A stretch of 64,000 bases of DNA from Diphasiastrum complanatum. Taxonomy: Eukaryota; Streptophyta; Lycopodiopsida; Lycopodiales; Lycopodiaceae. Position 1 is the first letter of the stretch. Each line of letters begins with the position of its first letter. Shown here one piece after another: positions 19,235 through 30,878 of the stretch. The stretch is from positions 35,863,078-35,927,077 of the forward strand of contig CM055095.1 of assembly GCA_029204225.1 (NCBI GenBank), read 5' to 3'. A program made the translations under genes and the position numbers. A model generated the notes under the pieces. It saw only the letters and a list, made by a program, of their open reading frames with translations, was not told where the DNA came from and searched no databases.

Positions 19235-22087
19235 ATGTCTCTGTTTATTGGCAACCTTTCTCAGTCAGTTCGGGAGCGAGATTTTGAAGCTGCCTTCAGA
19301 AGATATGGTAGGAATCATGTGGAAATTAAAGATGGTTATGGCTTTGTTGTATTTGAGACGGTGAAGGATGCTAAGAGAGCACTGAATGGATTGCAAGGTA
19401 GGAGAATTTGTGGAGAACGGCCGTCAATTGAGTGGGCCAAAAAGCAAATTCCCTTTAGGAAATTCCTAGCAGAAAACACAGAGAGAGTAGCTCATAAAAA
19501 ATCATCTAGGGGGGAGGACTCTGAGGAAAGAAGATTTTCTCGTGACAGAGGCTTACATGAAAGTGGTAAAAGGAGAAAAGCTGGAAATGACGAAAAACAC
19601 TGGCCTAAAGAGGATTGCAGGGAGGGTAGTTCAAGGGACAATTCTCATTTCAGAGATGAATTACAAATCTCAGAGAATCCTAACCAGGATCATATCGAAC
19701 ACGAGAATATGATCTATGGGGAGGATGACATTGATGGGGATTTAGCAAGGAAAGGCATTGGGGATTTAGAAGTCAGGAACGAATCAGAAAATGATTCAAA
19801 GCTTCAAAAGCACAGTGAAGACTCCAGAAACAGGATGGTAGCATCAATTGAGGTGGAAGGGCAGGAATCTCAGCAAAGACTAGTTGACATTGTAAGTGAT
19901 GAAGAAATAAGAAGAGAGGCAAAAGCCAAAGAGAAGCATGCTAAATCAAGAGCTCATAGATCACCGGTGAGGGATAACTCTGTCAACGGAGTGCAGAGGA
20001 AAAAAGCTCGCATTATGGAACAAGAGAGGAGGGATCAAAGTACTCACGGAAAATCTCAAATTGGGTGCTACATCTGTGGGCAGCAAGGCCATGTCATGCG
20101 AAATTGTAGAGCTAGGGTTAGAAGAGAAGGATATGGAAGAATGAGGCATGGTAAAAATGTTGACAGAGGTTTTCGAGTTAGTGATACTAAAAAAGATAGA
20201 ATGTATAGGGAGCTTGATACTAGAAGAAAATATAGCTCTAGGCGCAGTACGTACAGCCCATACCAAGATCGTTGCCTCAGAGATAAGGAAACAAACTCCA
20301 GCAGGTTGCTAAGTGCTGCAGAGGACAGAGATGAACTTCAAGGCCAGAGGGAAAGTCACTCTTATAAGCACCACCGCCATCGCCATCATCAAACCAAGAG
20401 TAGGCATGACAGGGATCATGACAGAAGTAGGAAGAGATTGCGCAAAAGATCACCATCGTGTTCTTCTTGGAAGTTACGGCGATGTCATTCTGTGCTCTCT
20501 CCTTCACAAGCACAATCACATTCTTCATTCCTCTCTCAGTCTCAGTCTCGGTCTCAATCTCGACCTCGATCTGGGTCTCCACCTCAATCTCGGGCTCAAC
20601 CTCAATCTCGGTCTCTTTCTGCATCTAAATCTTGCTCTCCATCACAATCTCGATCTCCATCTCATTCACAGTCTCGATCTCGATCTCTATTGCACTCTAG
20701 CTCCAAATCACTAACTTCCAGATCAAAGTCCTCCAATGCACGAACTCGGTCTCGCTCTTGGCAATGCCGTACACTTGAGTCTGACTCTGCGTCAAGCAAA
20801 TCTCATGGTTCGTCATCCAGGTTGAAATCACATTCTTCCAGGCCTCCAAAGTCAAGGTGCACCTCTCATTCTAAGTCTTCTATGACACATTCTCAGTCAC
20901 CTCAATTTGATGAACCTGCTCAGCATCAAAAGGCTTCACAAATCATGGATTCTGTATCTCAAGCAGAGTGGCAAAGTCCATGTAACTCAAGTTCACCATG
21001 TGTTGATGTATTGGAGAAGCAAGCAAGAGAAGACCCTCGGATTGTTTTAGCAACTCATCAGAATGTGAGTGATGCAAAAGACAAGCAGGTTTATAGAGAT
21101 ATGAAAAGGCCTCCCACATCACGTGCATTGGATGAAGTCAATGTTCCAGAAAGGCATTTATTTCTACCTCATGCTGCTGAAATTGAGTACCATGATGAGA
21201 TGCAGCCTGATCAATGTTACACTACTGACATACTCATGGAGTTGAAATCTGAAGACAAGCCTTTCTCTTTAAACAGAGAGTTGACCTCCTCTTTTGAGCA
21301 GCATGTTCTGAATGCTTCAGGAGATGAGCAGAAAAATCTAGGAAACGACGTAGTTCAATGTACATTGAAAGAACAACTGGAGAAAGGTTCACTGTCTGAA
21401 CAACTGGAAAAAGCTTCACTGTCTGAATATATGAATGAGGGAAAAGGGCCATCTTTCATTTTCATGGATGATGCAATACGTACTGGGAGTTGGTATGAGC
21501 AGAGATTGAATGAGAGAGAAGCAGTTGAATACGTACGTGAGCAATATAGGCCTGAAACTTTGATCAAGATCGATGAAATTGAAGCCTATCACAACCCTAA
21601 ATTTTATGAAGGGTCCCACAAAAAAGAAAGTGCAAGACATGCAATTGTTGATTGGTCTCATGATAAATCTCCAAATATGTCATTGGAGAGTTCCAAAAAG
21701 AATTTTAAAGGTGTAGAGAAACAAGATTCTAAACCTAGTGAGGCGGCAAGTTGTAAATCAAATGTCGTTGCAACAACTAATATCTTGAATCAAGATCAGA
21801 CTTCTCAGAGTATCAGTCGGGAAAACATCAGAGTGGACCATATATCCACCTTAGATGCAAACGTGATCAGCACTGTAGAAGGTATTCTTCCTGTTATTTG
21901 TCAAAAATCATCACACTCTATCCATTTCGATGCTGCTAGACTCTGGCCTTGGGAAGCTATTTGGATCAGGAGAATGAAAAGGGGTCCAGTTTCTGCTGGA
22001 AATTATGAAAAAAGAAAGGCCCAAAATGAAGAGTTTGGAATCGTTGACAGTTATATCCGTAGTAGCAGTGGCTGGTGGGAGGACTAG
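19235..22087 (+). CDS. RRM and CCHC zinc-knuckle protein with RS domain (SR-like)
   Basis: The frame is open from 19229 only through a GTG; the first ATG is 19235, giving 950 residues. Residues 1-70 form an RRM: RNP2 is LFIGNL (3-8) and RNP1 is DGYGFVVF (from 33). A long charged linker follows. At 278-291 CYICGQQGHVMRNC is a CX2CX4HX4C knuckle. A His/Arg-rich stretch (about 370-420) leads into an RS domain at about 425-515. An acidic half follows with a 9-residue tandem (EQLEKGSLS, EQLEKASLS). The last 50 residues contain ARLWPWEAIWIRRMKRGP and end SSSGWWED, which looks like a conserved terminal motif. RRM plus knuckle plus RS recalls plant RS2Z splicing factors, but those are short and have two knuckles. 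A nuclear pre-mRNA-processing role is inferred. The 2.85-kb uninterrupted frame is unusual; UTR introns are possible. Confidence 0.85.
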   Translation: MSLFIGNLSQSVRERDFEAAFRRYGRNHVEIKDGYGFVVFETVKDAKRALNGLQGRRICGERPSIEWAKKQIPFRKFLAENTERVAHKKSSRGEDSEERRFSRDRGLHESGKRRKAGNDEKHWPKEDCREGSSRDNSHFRDELQISENPNQDHIEHENMIYGEDDIDGDLARKGIGDLEVRNESENDSKLQKHSEDSRNRMVASIEVEGQESQQRLVDIVSDEEIRREAKAKEKHAKSRAHRSPVRDNSVNGVQRKKARIMEQERRDQSTHGKSQIGCYICGQQGHVMRNCRARVRREGYGRMRHGKNVDRGFRVSDTKKDRMYRELDTRRKYSSRRSTYSPYQDRCLRDKETNSSRLLSAAEDRDELQGQRESHSYKHHRHRHHQTKSRHDRDHDRSRKRLRKRSPSCSSWKLRRCHSVLSPSQAQSHSSFLSQSQSRSQSRPRSGSPPQSRAQPQSRSLSASKSCSPSQSRSPSHSQSRSRSLLHSSSKSLTSRSKSSNARTRSRSWQCRTLESDSASSKSHGSSSRLKSHSSRPPKSRCTSHSKSSMTHSQSPQFDEPAQHQKASQIMDSVSQAEWQSPCNSSSPCVDVLEKQAREDPRIVLATHQNVSDAKDKQVYRDMKRPPTSRALDEVNVPERHLFLPHAAEIEYHDEMQPDQCYTTDILMELKSEDKPFSLNRELTSSFEQHVLNASGDEQKNLGNDVVQCTLKEQLEKGSLSEQLEKASLSEYMNEGKGPSFIFMDDAIRTGSWYEQRLNEREAVEYVREQYRPETLIKIDEIEAYHNPKFYEGSHKKESARHAIVDWSHDKSPNMSLESSKKNFKGVEKQDSKPSEAASCKSNVVATTNILNQDQTSQSISRENIRVDHISTLDANVISTVEGILPVICQKSSHSIHFDAARLWPWEAIWIRRMKRGPVSAGNYEKRKAQNEEFGIVDSYIRSSSGWWED

Positions 22088-23488
22088 GGTGAGTTTGCTG
22101 GAACAATTACGTGGGTCAATATGGGGTTCTTTCTAGGTAACATGCCCCTTGTATTGAACGCAGCCGCTCCTTACAAAGTTCGCAGAGAATAGTTGAATGT
22201 ACAGACAGAAATCAAAAAGCTTGCAGAGATCACAGAAAGGATACTTCTGGTTGTGAAATCAGCTTAAAGGTTTACCTGTTGATGTTGGCCGTTTTATGTT
22301 AAAATGAGCAATTTTTCTAGTGATAATGATCAATCTCTAAGAACTTGTACTCTCAAACACCTGCTTAATAATGTTGGCTGCCAAGAAATGCTATGTTTTA
22401 TCGATTCCTAGATTCAAAGGGATACGTATCACCTTCTTACCAAGATGCTAGTAAATCATGTATTGTTTGTATATGATTTGGATTTATGGTTTCATGTTTG
22501 ATCCTTTGTCATGCCAATTGGGAAAGTTCCTGTCACAAAATGAATCACACCTAAGAGTATGAGAATGTAAATATCTGATCAACCATGTCTATATTCCTTG
22601 TTCTTTCCTAGCCAGCAACTGGCTGGTGATATATGTCACATGAACAGGCATTTTGAAGACAAATAGGATAATCTGGTAGTTCAGCAATTAAATGCAGTAA
22701 TAAATGTTATTGCTGAATAGTACTTCTGGTTGGCATAGTCCAGCTCTTCATATGCCCAAGTTGTTTTGTATAGATAAAGGGTGACATAAGCTCCAAGATG
22801 GAATTAAACTCTATGTAGTATGGTCAGACAGAAATCCAAGGGCTTGTGAGAATGAATTAGTTTTCATATTGTCCTTTTTCCTGATCTATTGCTGGTGGTT
22901 ATCTATTCTGAAGTTGGTTATTTATTTGTGAAGTTCTTTCGAATGACAATGACGTGCTTCCTTCAATTTTGAAGAGGAATATACGTCTAGTGAAATCAGA
23001 AACTTTGGTTAAGTCGATGAAGTTGGACATGTCGACTGATTCAGTTAATGGAGATGAGTTCGGTTGATGGGTATAAATTCGATCAATAAAAACTTGATTT
23101 GGTTTTTCCATTTTGTGGCAACATTAACTTTGGCTGCAGAAAATCAGGATGGGGTAAACAGTTTGCTGAAAGAAGTCCTGAATCTTCCTTCTACAAGCTT
23201 TTGCTACGGGCAATATTTTTACTCGACCTTTTCACCGATGATTACTGGACTTGTTAACAAGTTGTGTTTATACCTTTGACAATCAAGCACGCAGATGGTG
23301 CTGCATCACTGCAGCTGCCATGATCAAGCAACCTTAATTAAAACTTTCACAGCTTGCAGTAGCCGAACTTCCTGATCATTTTTAGTCAATTCTAGGCACT
23401 CGCAAAAAGAAAGCATGGCCCCTATTTATGCTAGTAAAATGGGGCATGAAAAATAATGTTTAGCTAAAAGGGCATGTTTAAAAAAGGG
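22088..23488. other. 3' UTR and intergenic DNA
   Basis: Begins GGGTGAGTTTG right after the TAG stop, which could be a donor of a 3' UTR intron. No coding pattern is recognised. A possible exon-like start occurs after GGCTGCAG near 23140 with a short open frame of unknown type. Confidence 0.35.
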
Positions 23489-23850
23489 CATATTAATCAC
23501 GATTACATTGTAGAATATTTTAGTATTTTAGAATTATATTCAAAATCAATATTCACGATCAATATTCACAACACGTATTCACAATATTCATGTATCTCAT
23601 AATATACGTTTCTCAATATTCACAATTTCACATCAATATTCACGATTTGTGTTCACAATGTTCACGATCAGTATTCACAATATTCACGATCACTATTCAC
23701 AACATTCACAATGAAAATGTTAGAATCTCAGTTTCTCATAATCTCAATTTCTCAGTTTCTCAATATTCACAATTTTGACGATCACAAATCATCAATAAAG
23801 TAATCTTCATGACGCATCTCTTTAAATTCGATCATTTCTTCATCCAATAT
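23489..23850. repeat. Direct repeat A, AT-rich (left)
   Basis: Starts CATATTAATCACGATTA and runs to CATTTCTTCATCCAATAT. It is made largely of short variants of TATTCAC(A/G)AT and TCTCAGTTTCTC. It aligns along its length with 24983-25358. Confidence 0.75.
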
Positions 23851-24123
23851 TTGGGTTTGTTGTAGGTTTTTAATACACATTTGAATGTTAGTTGAGATAT
23901 ATAATATTTGCTATTTATTTTAAAAGTCAATTTATTATAAGTTTTGTACAAAGTTGTTTTTTAGAGAAAGATGTTGATTCCATTCTTGTAGTTGTTGGCT
24001 TTTTCAAACAATGGCCCAGAGTTTGAATCAATTAAAATCCTAATTAAAAAGGATAAATTGTTATATGATTTTATTATATTTTGAGCATTTTGGCCCATGA
24101 GTTGTTGAAGAGCCTAGATAAAT

Positions 24124-24930
24124 TTATCTTGTTCTAGGAGAATCGTTGATTCTTTCTTTATTCTTTGCAATTTTTTTGAAATTTCCTCCATGTTTTTGTA
24201 TGAAATTTTCAACGGATATTTCTTGCTCATTGAAATTGCTCAGTGGATTCATTATTGTGTTTTTTGTTTTGTTTAATAGTTGATGATATTCATTTGTTTT
24301 TATGTACTTTCTCAAGTAATAAATAATGTTGTTGTTTGATAGTTGTGAGCCTTGATGGACTTTTTTAAATTTGTTAACAATCGACATTTGTGGCAAGAGT
24401 AGTGAAATTGATTTATTAGAGAGTGTAGATTTTGTTGCATTGTTTTTGTCCATTTATATCGCTTTCGTTTTTTGTTGTTTGACGAGATACGATATTCTAT
24501 GGTTGTTCATGGTTCTTTCCAAGGATATACTTCTATTTTGTTGTCAGTATTTGTTTGTATAATGATGATTTTCATTGTTCTAATTGGATTGATGCATGTC
24601 ACAATTTCTCAAATTATTGTTGTTGAATTAGTGTCACAATGATATACTACTTTCAACTTATAATTCATGCATTTGCAAAACCAAAACAAACAAAAGTTGT
24701 CACATTGTAGTGGCGATTGATTGTCATTGTTGGTAAGAAGTTTCATGTATGTTTCGAATGATGTGATTTGCTCATATTGGATTTTAAAAATTGGATCATT
24801 TTTGTAGTGTTCTTTCCAAATCGTAGCATCACAATCATTTTCTCTTAAACATAGCAAAAAGCATTGCACAACATTTGCTCGAATGTTGTTCGACGGAATA
24901 TGATGATTCAATAGAAAGGAAAAGACGTTG
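24124..24930 (-). other. Two open frames of unknown function between direct repeats
   Basis: On the minus strand, 24930-24609 reads NVFSFLLNHHIPSNN, then IRANVVQCFLLCLREND, then ITSFETYMKLLTNND, then LKVVYHCDTNS. After broken sequence, 24453-24124 reads a Lys/Asn-rich protein containing FIQKHGGNFKKIAKNKE. The first has a mixed composition with Cys and Trp, as real coding sequence does. Its order (IR-x-NVV, then FETYM, then a strand ending KVVYH) faintly recalls OTU-type proteases, but the catalytic Cys region would lie upstream and is not seen. Neither frame starts with ATG at its conserved part. I do not recognise the family. Confidence 0.3.
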
Positions 24931-24982
24931 AAAATCCATAATAATCATGTTTTAACATTCATAATTTGTATTTACGAAAGTC

Positions 24983-25358
24983 CATATTAATCAGGATTAT
25001 GTTGTAGAGTATTTTAGTATTTACGAATATTCAAAATCAATATTCACAACACGTATTCACAATATTCACATATCTCATAATATACGTTTCTCAATGTTCA
25101 CAATTTCACATTAGTATTCACAATTTGTATTCATAATGTTCATGATTAGTATTCACAATCATTGTTCACAACATTCATGATGAAAATCTCAGAATCTCAA
25201 TATCTCAAAGTCTCAAAATCTCAGTTTCTCAGTTTTTCAGTTTCTCAGAATCTCAGTTTCTCAGTTCCTCAATATTCACAATTTCAAAGATCACAAACCA
25301 CCAATGAAGAAGTCTTTAGGATGCATCTTTGAAAATTCGAACATTTCTTCATCAATAT
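24983..25358. repeat. Direct repeat B, AT-rich (right)
   Basis: Starts CATATTAATCAGGATTA and ends CATTTCTTCATCAATATG. Same orientation as repeat A, about 1.5 kb away, with scattered substitutions and small indels. No primer binding site or purine tract is visible next to either copy. Confidence 0.75.
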
Positions 25359-27711
25359 GGGAAGGCATTGTCTATATGTCCTGCAAAACAAAACACAATC
25401 GCCAAATTATAATTTGATAGAGATAAGTTTTTATTGGTGAAAACTTATTGACGAATTATAACTGTCACAAAAGGTGTAATAACTACAATTTCATAGCTCA
25501 AATAAAAACAAAACAAAACAGAACACAATATATGAGCTTTGACCATATTTGATACTATTTGCTAATGACACAATGAAGCTTCTAGGAGATGGATAAAAGA
25601 TAAAATTCAACTTACTGAAACTTTTTCAATGTAAATTTTGAATCCCAAAGTAGTTGGCCTTTTTTGTTATTCAATCTTCTTGCCTATCTAGAATGCAAAA
25701 TCTACATACAAAAACAATTTCCAAAATCAACCGTTCTTTTAGGTTTCTCACTCTGAGACTTAATCTTATATGAAACATTAATACAAGAAATAAACTATCT
25801 TACGTATAAATATTAAAAAAATTTCATAATGTCCAAATTATAACAATTTCTTAATATTTGAGAAGCGCTGACAACGTCTTTAGTTTGCAGTTCAGCGCAA
25901 CTACCACTATGCAGTCTCATATTTCCTATTGAACATGCAAAATGATGACCAGACATAAAGACACTATTTCTTAATGAGTCATTCATTCATTCGTTTTAGT
26001 AATCTAATAGCACTTGTAATTCTACTCTATTGATTTCGTTTTCAGGCGCACCCATGCCATAGGCAGCTAATTCCAACAGCTCTTGTGGTGACAATGATGA
26101 CGACCTGAGGCACAATTCTAGGGGGGCCGTGAAGTGGTGTATACCAGGCAGATCAACGACTACATGGTTTGATTCTCGTAAAAACCTCTTTTGGCCCTTC
26201 CCCTATACATCTGATCATGAGGATTTAAAACAAAAATCAAGAATTTGAAAAGTACAAAAGAGTTTGACGACCATGCAAGGCTTGAACAAAGAAAGATTTC
26301 AAGAAAGAATTCTGCTGCAATGGAATTGTTGTGCAAGATCTAGAGTTGGGTCAGGTTATTCAACTCAAGGAGATTAGCGTTTGGTATTTTCTTAAGTTGT
26401 TTTCCATAACTTGGGAGTGATCGATGCATACAATGAAGAATAGCTTTGTGCTACTTTTGCAAAGATGCACAATTCATTTCCATGTGCAGGATTGATCTAA
26501 AGTGGATGACTATCTAATACTATAATTAAATTGCACCAACAACGACAAGCAATAAGAGACTACTTCAATATCTTCAAAATTCACGCTGTCTTCTCAGTAC
26601 GAATTTCAGCTACATTATTCGTTTAAACTCGTGGTGTTCTTTCACTACCTCTTGATATTCATTAACCAAATGACCTTTAACAAAATAGCCATGCATAACA
26701 AAGGCCTTTAACAAAAGATTGGCCTTTAAAGTTTGGGCTCCCACCACCAACATATCTTTAATGTTGACTTTTCAACTAACTCCATTGACCAACTTCACCA
26801 CATAGTATTGCCTTTGCAAGGCAAGGTCAAAAAGCGTTGTGTCCACCACTGTTGGGCGAGTATAAGGTCATGCTTTTCATTAAATGCATACTACTCTTGA
26901 TAAAAAGTTTAATTCAAAAAAAAAATTATATACTTATACCCGGGTTTATACTTGGCTGGTATCACCCTTGCAATACCCAGGCCGATTGATACCAGACTTG
27001 TAGACACCATTATATTCATACCTGGCTGGTATCAAATTTTTTTAAAAATTGTAATACTAGGACTCGGCTGGTATTAAAAATATTAATACTCCCCCAACAT
27101 TGGTGTCTACCTACTACAAGTTTATAAATAGATCAAGATTTTTAAAAGTTTTGTAAAGAAATTTGTAAAGCACATCACGATCCATAAAGAGTCAAAATGT
27201 GTGGCCCATAGATAATTCTTAAGCCATAATGAGAGGTCATCTTTGAGATTCCTTTACTCTTAGGAAATGTCTTTCTAGTGATCCATATACACCTGATTCA
27301 ACAACCGCTCAATTATGTCAAAAGGCGTTAGGTCAAGCCATAATTTTACAGCTCTTGTATTGAGTGCATTGGCCACTAGAAAGACCAATTTTTAATATGT
27401 AAACACCTCGAAACCTGAGCTTGATGGAGCAATACACATGCCTATGAAAGACGTGTCATGATGAAGCAACGATTGAACTTTGTGTAAAGGTGACTAAACA
27501 CACCTTTCTCCAATAAGTAAATGACTCTAATTCTTGATCTTGACGTGTTCAAAAGGCCTTTATACTCACCACTTGGAGCCCCTCAAGTAGGATGTTAACC
27601 CCTTGAGTGAGCACTTCACCCTATATCCTTGAGAAGTCGTTCATAGCGATGATGGATAGAGTAGGGTTTTGGGGTTATTAAGCTCACAGGAAAAAGAAGA
27701 AGAAGCTGGCT
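25359..27711. other. Intergenic DNA upstream of the ASHR2-like gene
   Basis: No gene is recognised. 26054-26230 has an open stretch after TTTTCAGGCGCACCC with a GRSTTTWFDSRKNLFWPFP reading that could be an orphan exon. 26954-27075 repeats GGCTGGTAT(C/T)A three times plus an inverted relative (GATTGATACCAG). The last 60 bases before ATG 27712 are AG-rich leader. Confidence 0.35.
26954..27075. repeat. Dispersed GGCTGGTATYA motif
   Basis: Copies at about 26954, 27024 and 27066, with an inverted relative near 26983. Spacing is irregular. Confidence 0.5.
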
Positions 27712-28989
27712 ATGGCGATGGTGAAGGTGGTGGAGGTGGGTGGCAGGGGTCGAGCTATGGTGGCAGCTGTGCCCATCGCCGCTGGCCAAGTCTTGCTCGC
27801 TGAATCGCCATTGCTTCTTTACATAGACGCATCAGCTGCTGCATCACCATCGCCAGCCTTTTGCGATCACTGCTCTCGCACCTTGCCCTCTCTCTCCCCC
27901 TCCATCATTCCATGCCCCTCCTGTTCTCAAGCGGCCTTCTGCAGCTCCGCCTGTGCCTCCGCAGCCTCTCATCCACCCCATGTTTGTCAGGCTTTGAGAA
28001 AGCTTCAGTCTTCCGCCATCGATCTCCATTCCCAGACCCAGCTTCGCTTCCTTATTGCAGCGTACAATCTGGTCTTAGCTGCGCCTTCCCTGTTCCAGCA
28101 GCTGCTGCAGATGGAAGGGTCGTCGGTTATTGATTCTCATGCTGTGTTCCTGCATCCTTTCATCCAGGAGCTGGTGAAGAGCTGGCCTCTGCAAAACGTT
28201 TCTGTGCAGCTGACTGGAGCTCTGTTGCAGAAGGATAATCGTAATGCGTTCGCTATCATGGCGCCCAGCTCTGAGCCCGGGGTGAGGCGTGTAAGAGCTT
28301 ATGCACTTTACTCTCAGGCTTCCTTCTTCAACCATGACTGCCTTCCTAATGCTTGCAGGTCTGTTACTACCCTCTCTTTCCATCTCTCAGATTGTAAACC
28401 TGCTAAAACCATATGGTAGGATAGTGACATTTGAAGTCAATCCTGGCAGTAAGATGTGGGCCGGTCGCTCAGGTTCGATTATGTGGACGATCCTGATAAA
28501 CCCAACTCCAGCATATTCATAAGGGCTCTGCATGACATTTCCCCAGGGAATGAGGTTTGCCTGAGCTACTTTCCCATCAATTGGAACCTTGCTGAGAGAA
28601 GGAATCGCCTGCTACAAGATTATGGCTTTGAGTGCACATGTGAAAGGTGTGTGGTTGAAGACCAGTGGGATGATGAGGGTGAAGGTCACTGCAACACTGA
28701 AGAGGAAGACTTGCATCTAGGCCATTCCGAGCACAAAGGGGATGAAGAGATGGATGATGATGATTCGGAGAATGCAGCTGACGATTTTCCACATGCCATG
28801 TTTTTTGTGAAGCATCTTTGTCCAGTCGAAGACTGCGGTGGAACAATGGCTCCCATCCCACCAGAGCAACTTGTGGAGGAATTAGGATCTGGCTGCTCCA
28901 GAAGCATGGAGTGCAACATGTGTGGTTACTTGAGAACAAATGAGGAATTTTTGCAAGACTTGGAAGAACACAAGGGAATGGAAACTTGA
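27712..28989 (+). CDS. ASHR2: MYND/SET-domain protein, ASHR2-like
   Basis: Two exons, 27712-28358 and 28473-28989, with a GT-AG intron of 114 bases splitting an Arg codon (AG|G), give 387 residues; I recall about 400 for Arabidopsis ASHR2. GRGRAMVA (11-18) opens the split SET domain. The MYND zinc finger uses C51, C54, C68, C71, C77, C81 and the closing His/Cys pair ending C92. NHDCLPN (207-213) is the AdoMet-binding Asn-His block just before the splice site. EVCLSYFP (243-250) holds the catalytic Tyr. The CxCxxC post-SET motif is at 270-275. An acidic loop and a Cys-rich C-terminus (CPVEDCGG, CNMCGY) follow, as in ASHR2. The family is annotated as protein-lysine methyltransferase; the substrate is not known from sequence. 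All key residues are present. The spliced frame is free of stops and no frame break is seen. Confidence 0.92.
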
Positions 28990-29644
28990 CTCCACCACCT
29001 CACGTTAATCAACCCTTTCACTCTTTGTAAGCTCTCCCTTTTGACTCCCCCGCCCCCTATTATTCCTTCACTCTAAAGGACGTGAAAAGTGTATGACGAG
29101 TGTGCATCTCCATTTGGGGATCGATAATTTTGATCGTTTACCTTTTCATTTACTGCTGCTTTTGAATGATCCTTTTCCGTTCTTTGCTATATATAATACA
29201 TGTAATTTGCCCAATTGGAGTTTCAAGCAATGGTGTTAGATAGCTCTCCATTTTGAGCAGCCCCCCCCCCCCCCCCCCCCCCCCATTTATACTCCTTTTT
29301 CACTCCACACACCCACCCTTTGTCAACAAGTCTAACTTTGCATTTGTTGATTGTCCCATTTGCATTGAACGTGATTCTATAAACCCATTTATCTGGGCCT
29401 TTTACCTTCGGGTAGCTCCATGAAGTTCCAAGTTTGGTTCATCATACTCTTGCATTACTTTTTTCGAAGTTGTCTCTTAACAATTTCTTCAAATGTGAAG
29501 GATGTGGGTACCAAAGACCATAATTTGTCTCCTCATATGTTTGTGGTTGCTTCTTTTGTTGACCCGAGCCCCTTATTCATTACTCACTTGTTTTAGGTTC
29601 GTCTATTATTTCATTACCTTGGCAAATTAGTTGTTGGTGGTGTC
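28990..29644. other. 3' UTR and spacer with C24 run
   Basis: Follows the TGA stop of the ASHR2-like gene. TATATAATACATG near 29190 could serve as a weak polyadenylation region. A run of 24 C residues lies at 29261-29284. No further gene is seen. Confidence 0.5.
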
Positions 29645-30098
29645 TGTTAGAAGTAATAAATGATAATGTTAGTTTCCCATAGGTTACTTTGATCCAAAAG
29701 GTCGAGACTTGTGTAACCATGGGTTAGGTTTATTATTTAGACCATGTTAAGTCAGTTTTAGTTGAGTTGGACCCAATTTTGGTCCAGTAGTAATTTGTGG
29801 GTCCAAGTAAAGTCTAATTATGTTAAGGGACCCCATCTTGACTTTTGGGGGTGCCCTATAATTAGTAGTGGGTCTTGGAAGGTTCTAGAACTTAGAGTTT
29901 GGAAGAGTCTAGGCCCTTGGAAGGCCTATTTATATGTACTCTTTGTTCATTGTAATTCATTCCCTTTCGAGCATTGCTATTACTTTCTCTCCCCTTGAGG
30001 GCGCCTAACCCTCTCCCTCTTCTTCTTCTTCCTCTTTTTCTTCTTCTTGTATATGGAGATTGAATGTTAGAAGAATCTTGGCACTTTGATTTCCTACA
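29645..30098 (+). repeat. 5' LTR of copia element K
   Basis: Starts TGTTAGAAG and ends TTCCTACA next to the primer binding site. It shares ATAGGTTACTTTGA, GGTCGAGA and TTGTGTAACCATGG with the minus-strand LTR at 35197-35389. CTATTTATATGTACTC near 29926 is a possible TATA region. Confidence 0.75.
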
Positions 30099-30111
30099 TG
30101 GTATCAGAGCC
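30099..30111 (+). promoter_or_regulatory. Primer binding site, initiator tRNA-Met
   Basis: TGGTATCAGAGCC directly follows the LTR end, complementary to the 3' end of initiator tRNA-Met. Confidence 0.9.
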
Positions 30112-30878
30112 ATGATTCTTCTATGCTTGATTTAGGGCACCCTACCAAAAGAGATCGCCTTCACTTAGGGACCACAAAAATACAGCACCTTTGCTGATTT
30201 TTTGGAGTGAAGATCCGTTTTTTGACTTCGTTTTGCAGGAGGGCGCCACACATGAAAGAAGATAACAGGATTTTGGGCGCTCAGGTTATTGTTTGCTGAT
30301 TTTTCAGGTTGTAGGAAGGCGCCATTAATTATCTTCTTCGGGGCTTTTTTTAGGTCGCCCACATCCGTTGGTCCGCTGCTGCCCTATTTTTCAGATTTGC
30401 TCCTTTGTAGGAGGGCGCTGATTTGGCTGAAAAATCAGCACCCTTGCCGATTTTACAAAGTGAAGATCCGCTTCTTTTTGCTTGTTTTCAAGTGTGGAAG
30501 AAGGCACTAATTTTTTTGTGATGATCCGATCACATTCCGAGGCTGAAAATTGGGCAGCATATTACCATTTGTAGGGTGTTGCAACAGCCCTATCCATGTG
30601 TGTATTGTTCACACTTTTTGGCAAGAAATAAGTGTTTCGAAAAAAGCTTTGTTGGAGGCTAACCTGATTCTTTACTTGCTGGTTTTTGAGTTTGTAATAC
30701 AATTCTAGGTTGAAATTTTCAGCACACAAGGCTTGTAGGAGGGCGAGTTCCTACATCCATTTAATGTGTGGTTTCGACACATTCCGGTGCTGATTTGTCA
30801 GATTTGATACTTGCTGGTTTTTGTGTCTTTTAGGGCACATTTAGGGTTTGAAAAAATTTATCTTCTTAGCTGGTTCTT

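Noticed and set aside
23530-23780. CRISPR-like array of TATTCAC repeats
   Set aside because: Repeat units are short and variable, spacing is irregular and the context is eukaryotic.
24124-24930. OTU-protease call for the minus-strand frames
   Set aside because: The resemblance is faint, the catalytic Cys region is not visible and the frames are broken, so it is kept as unknown.
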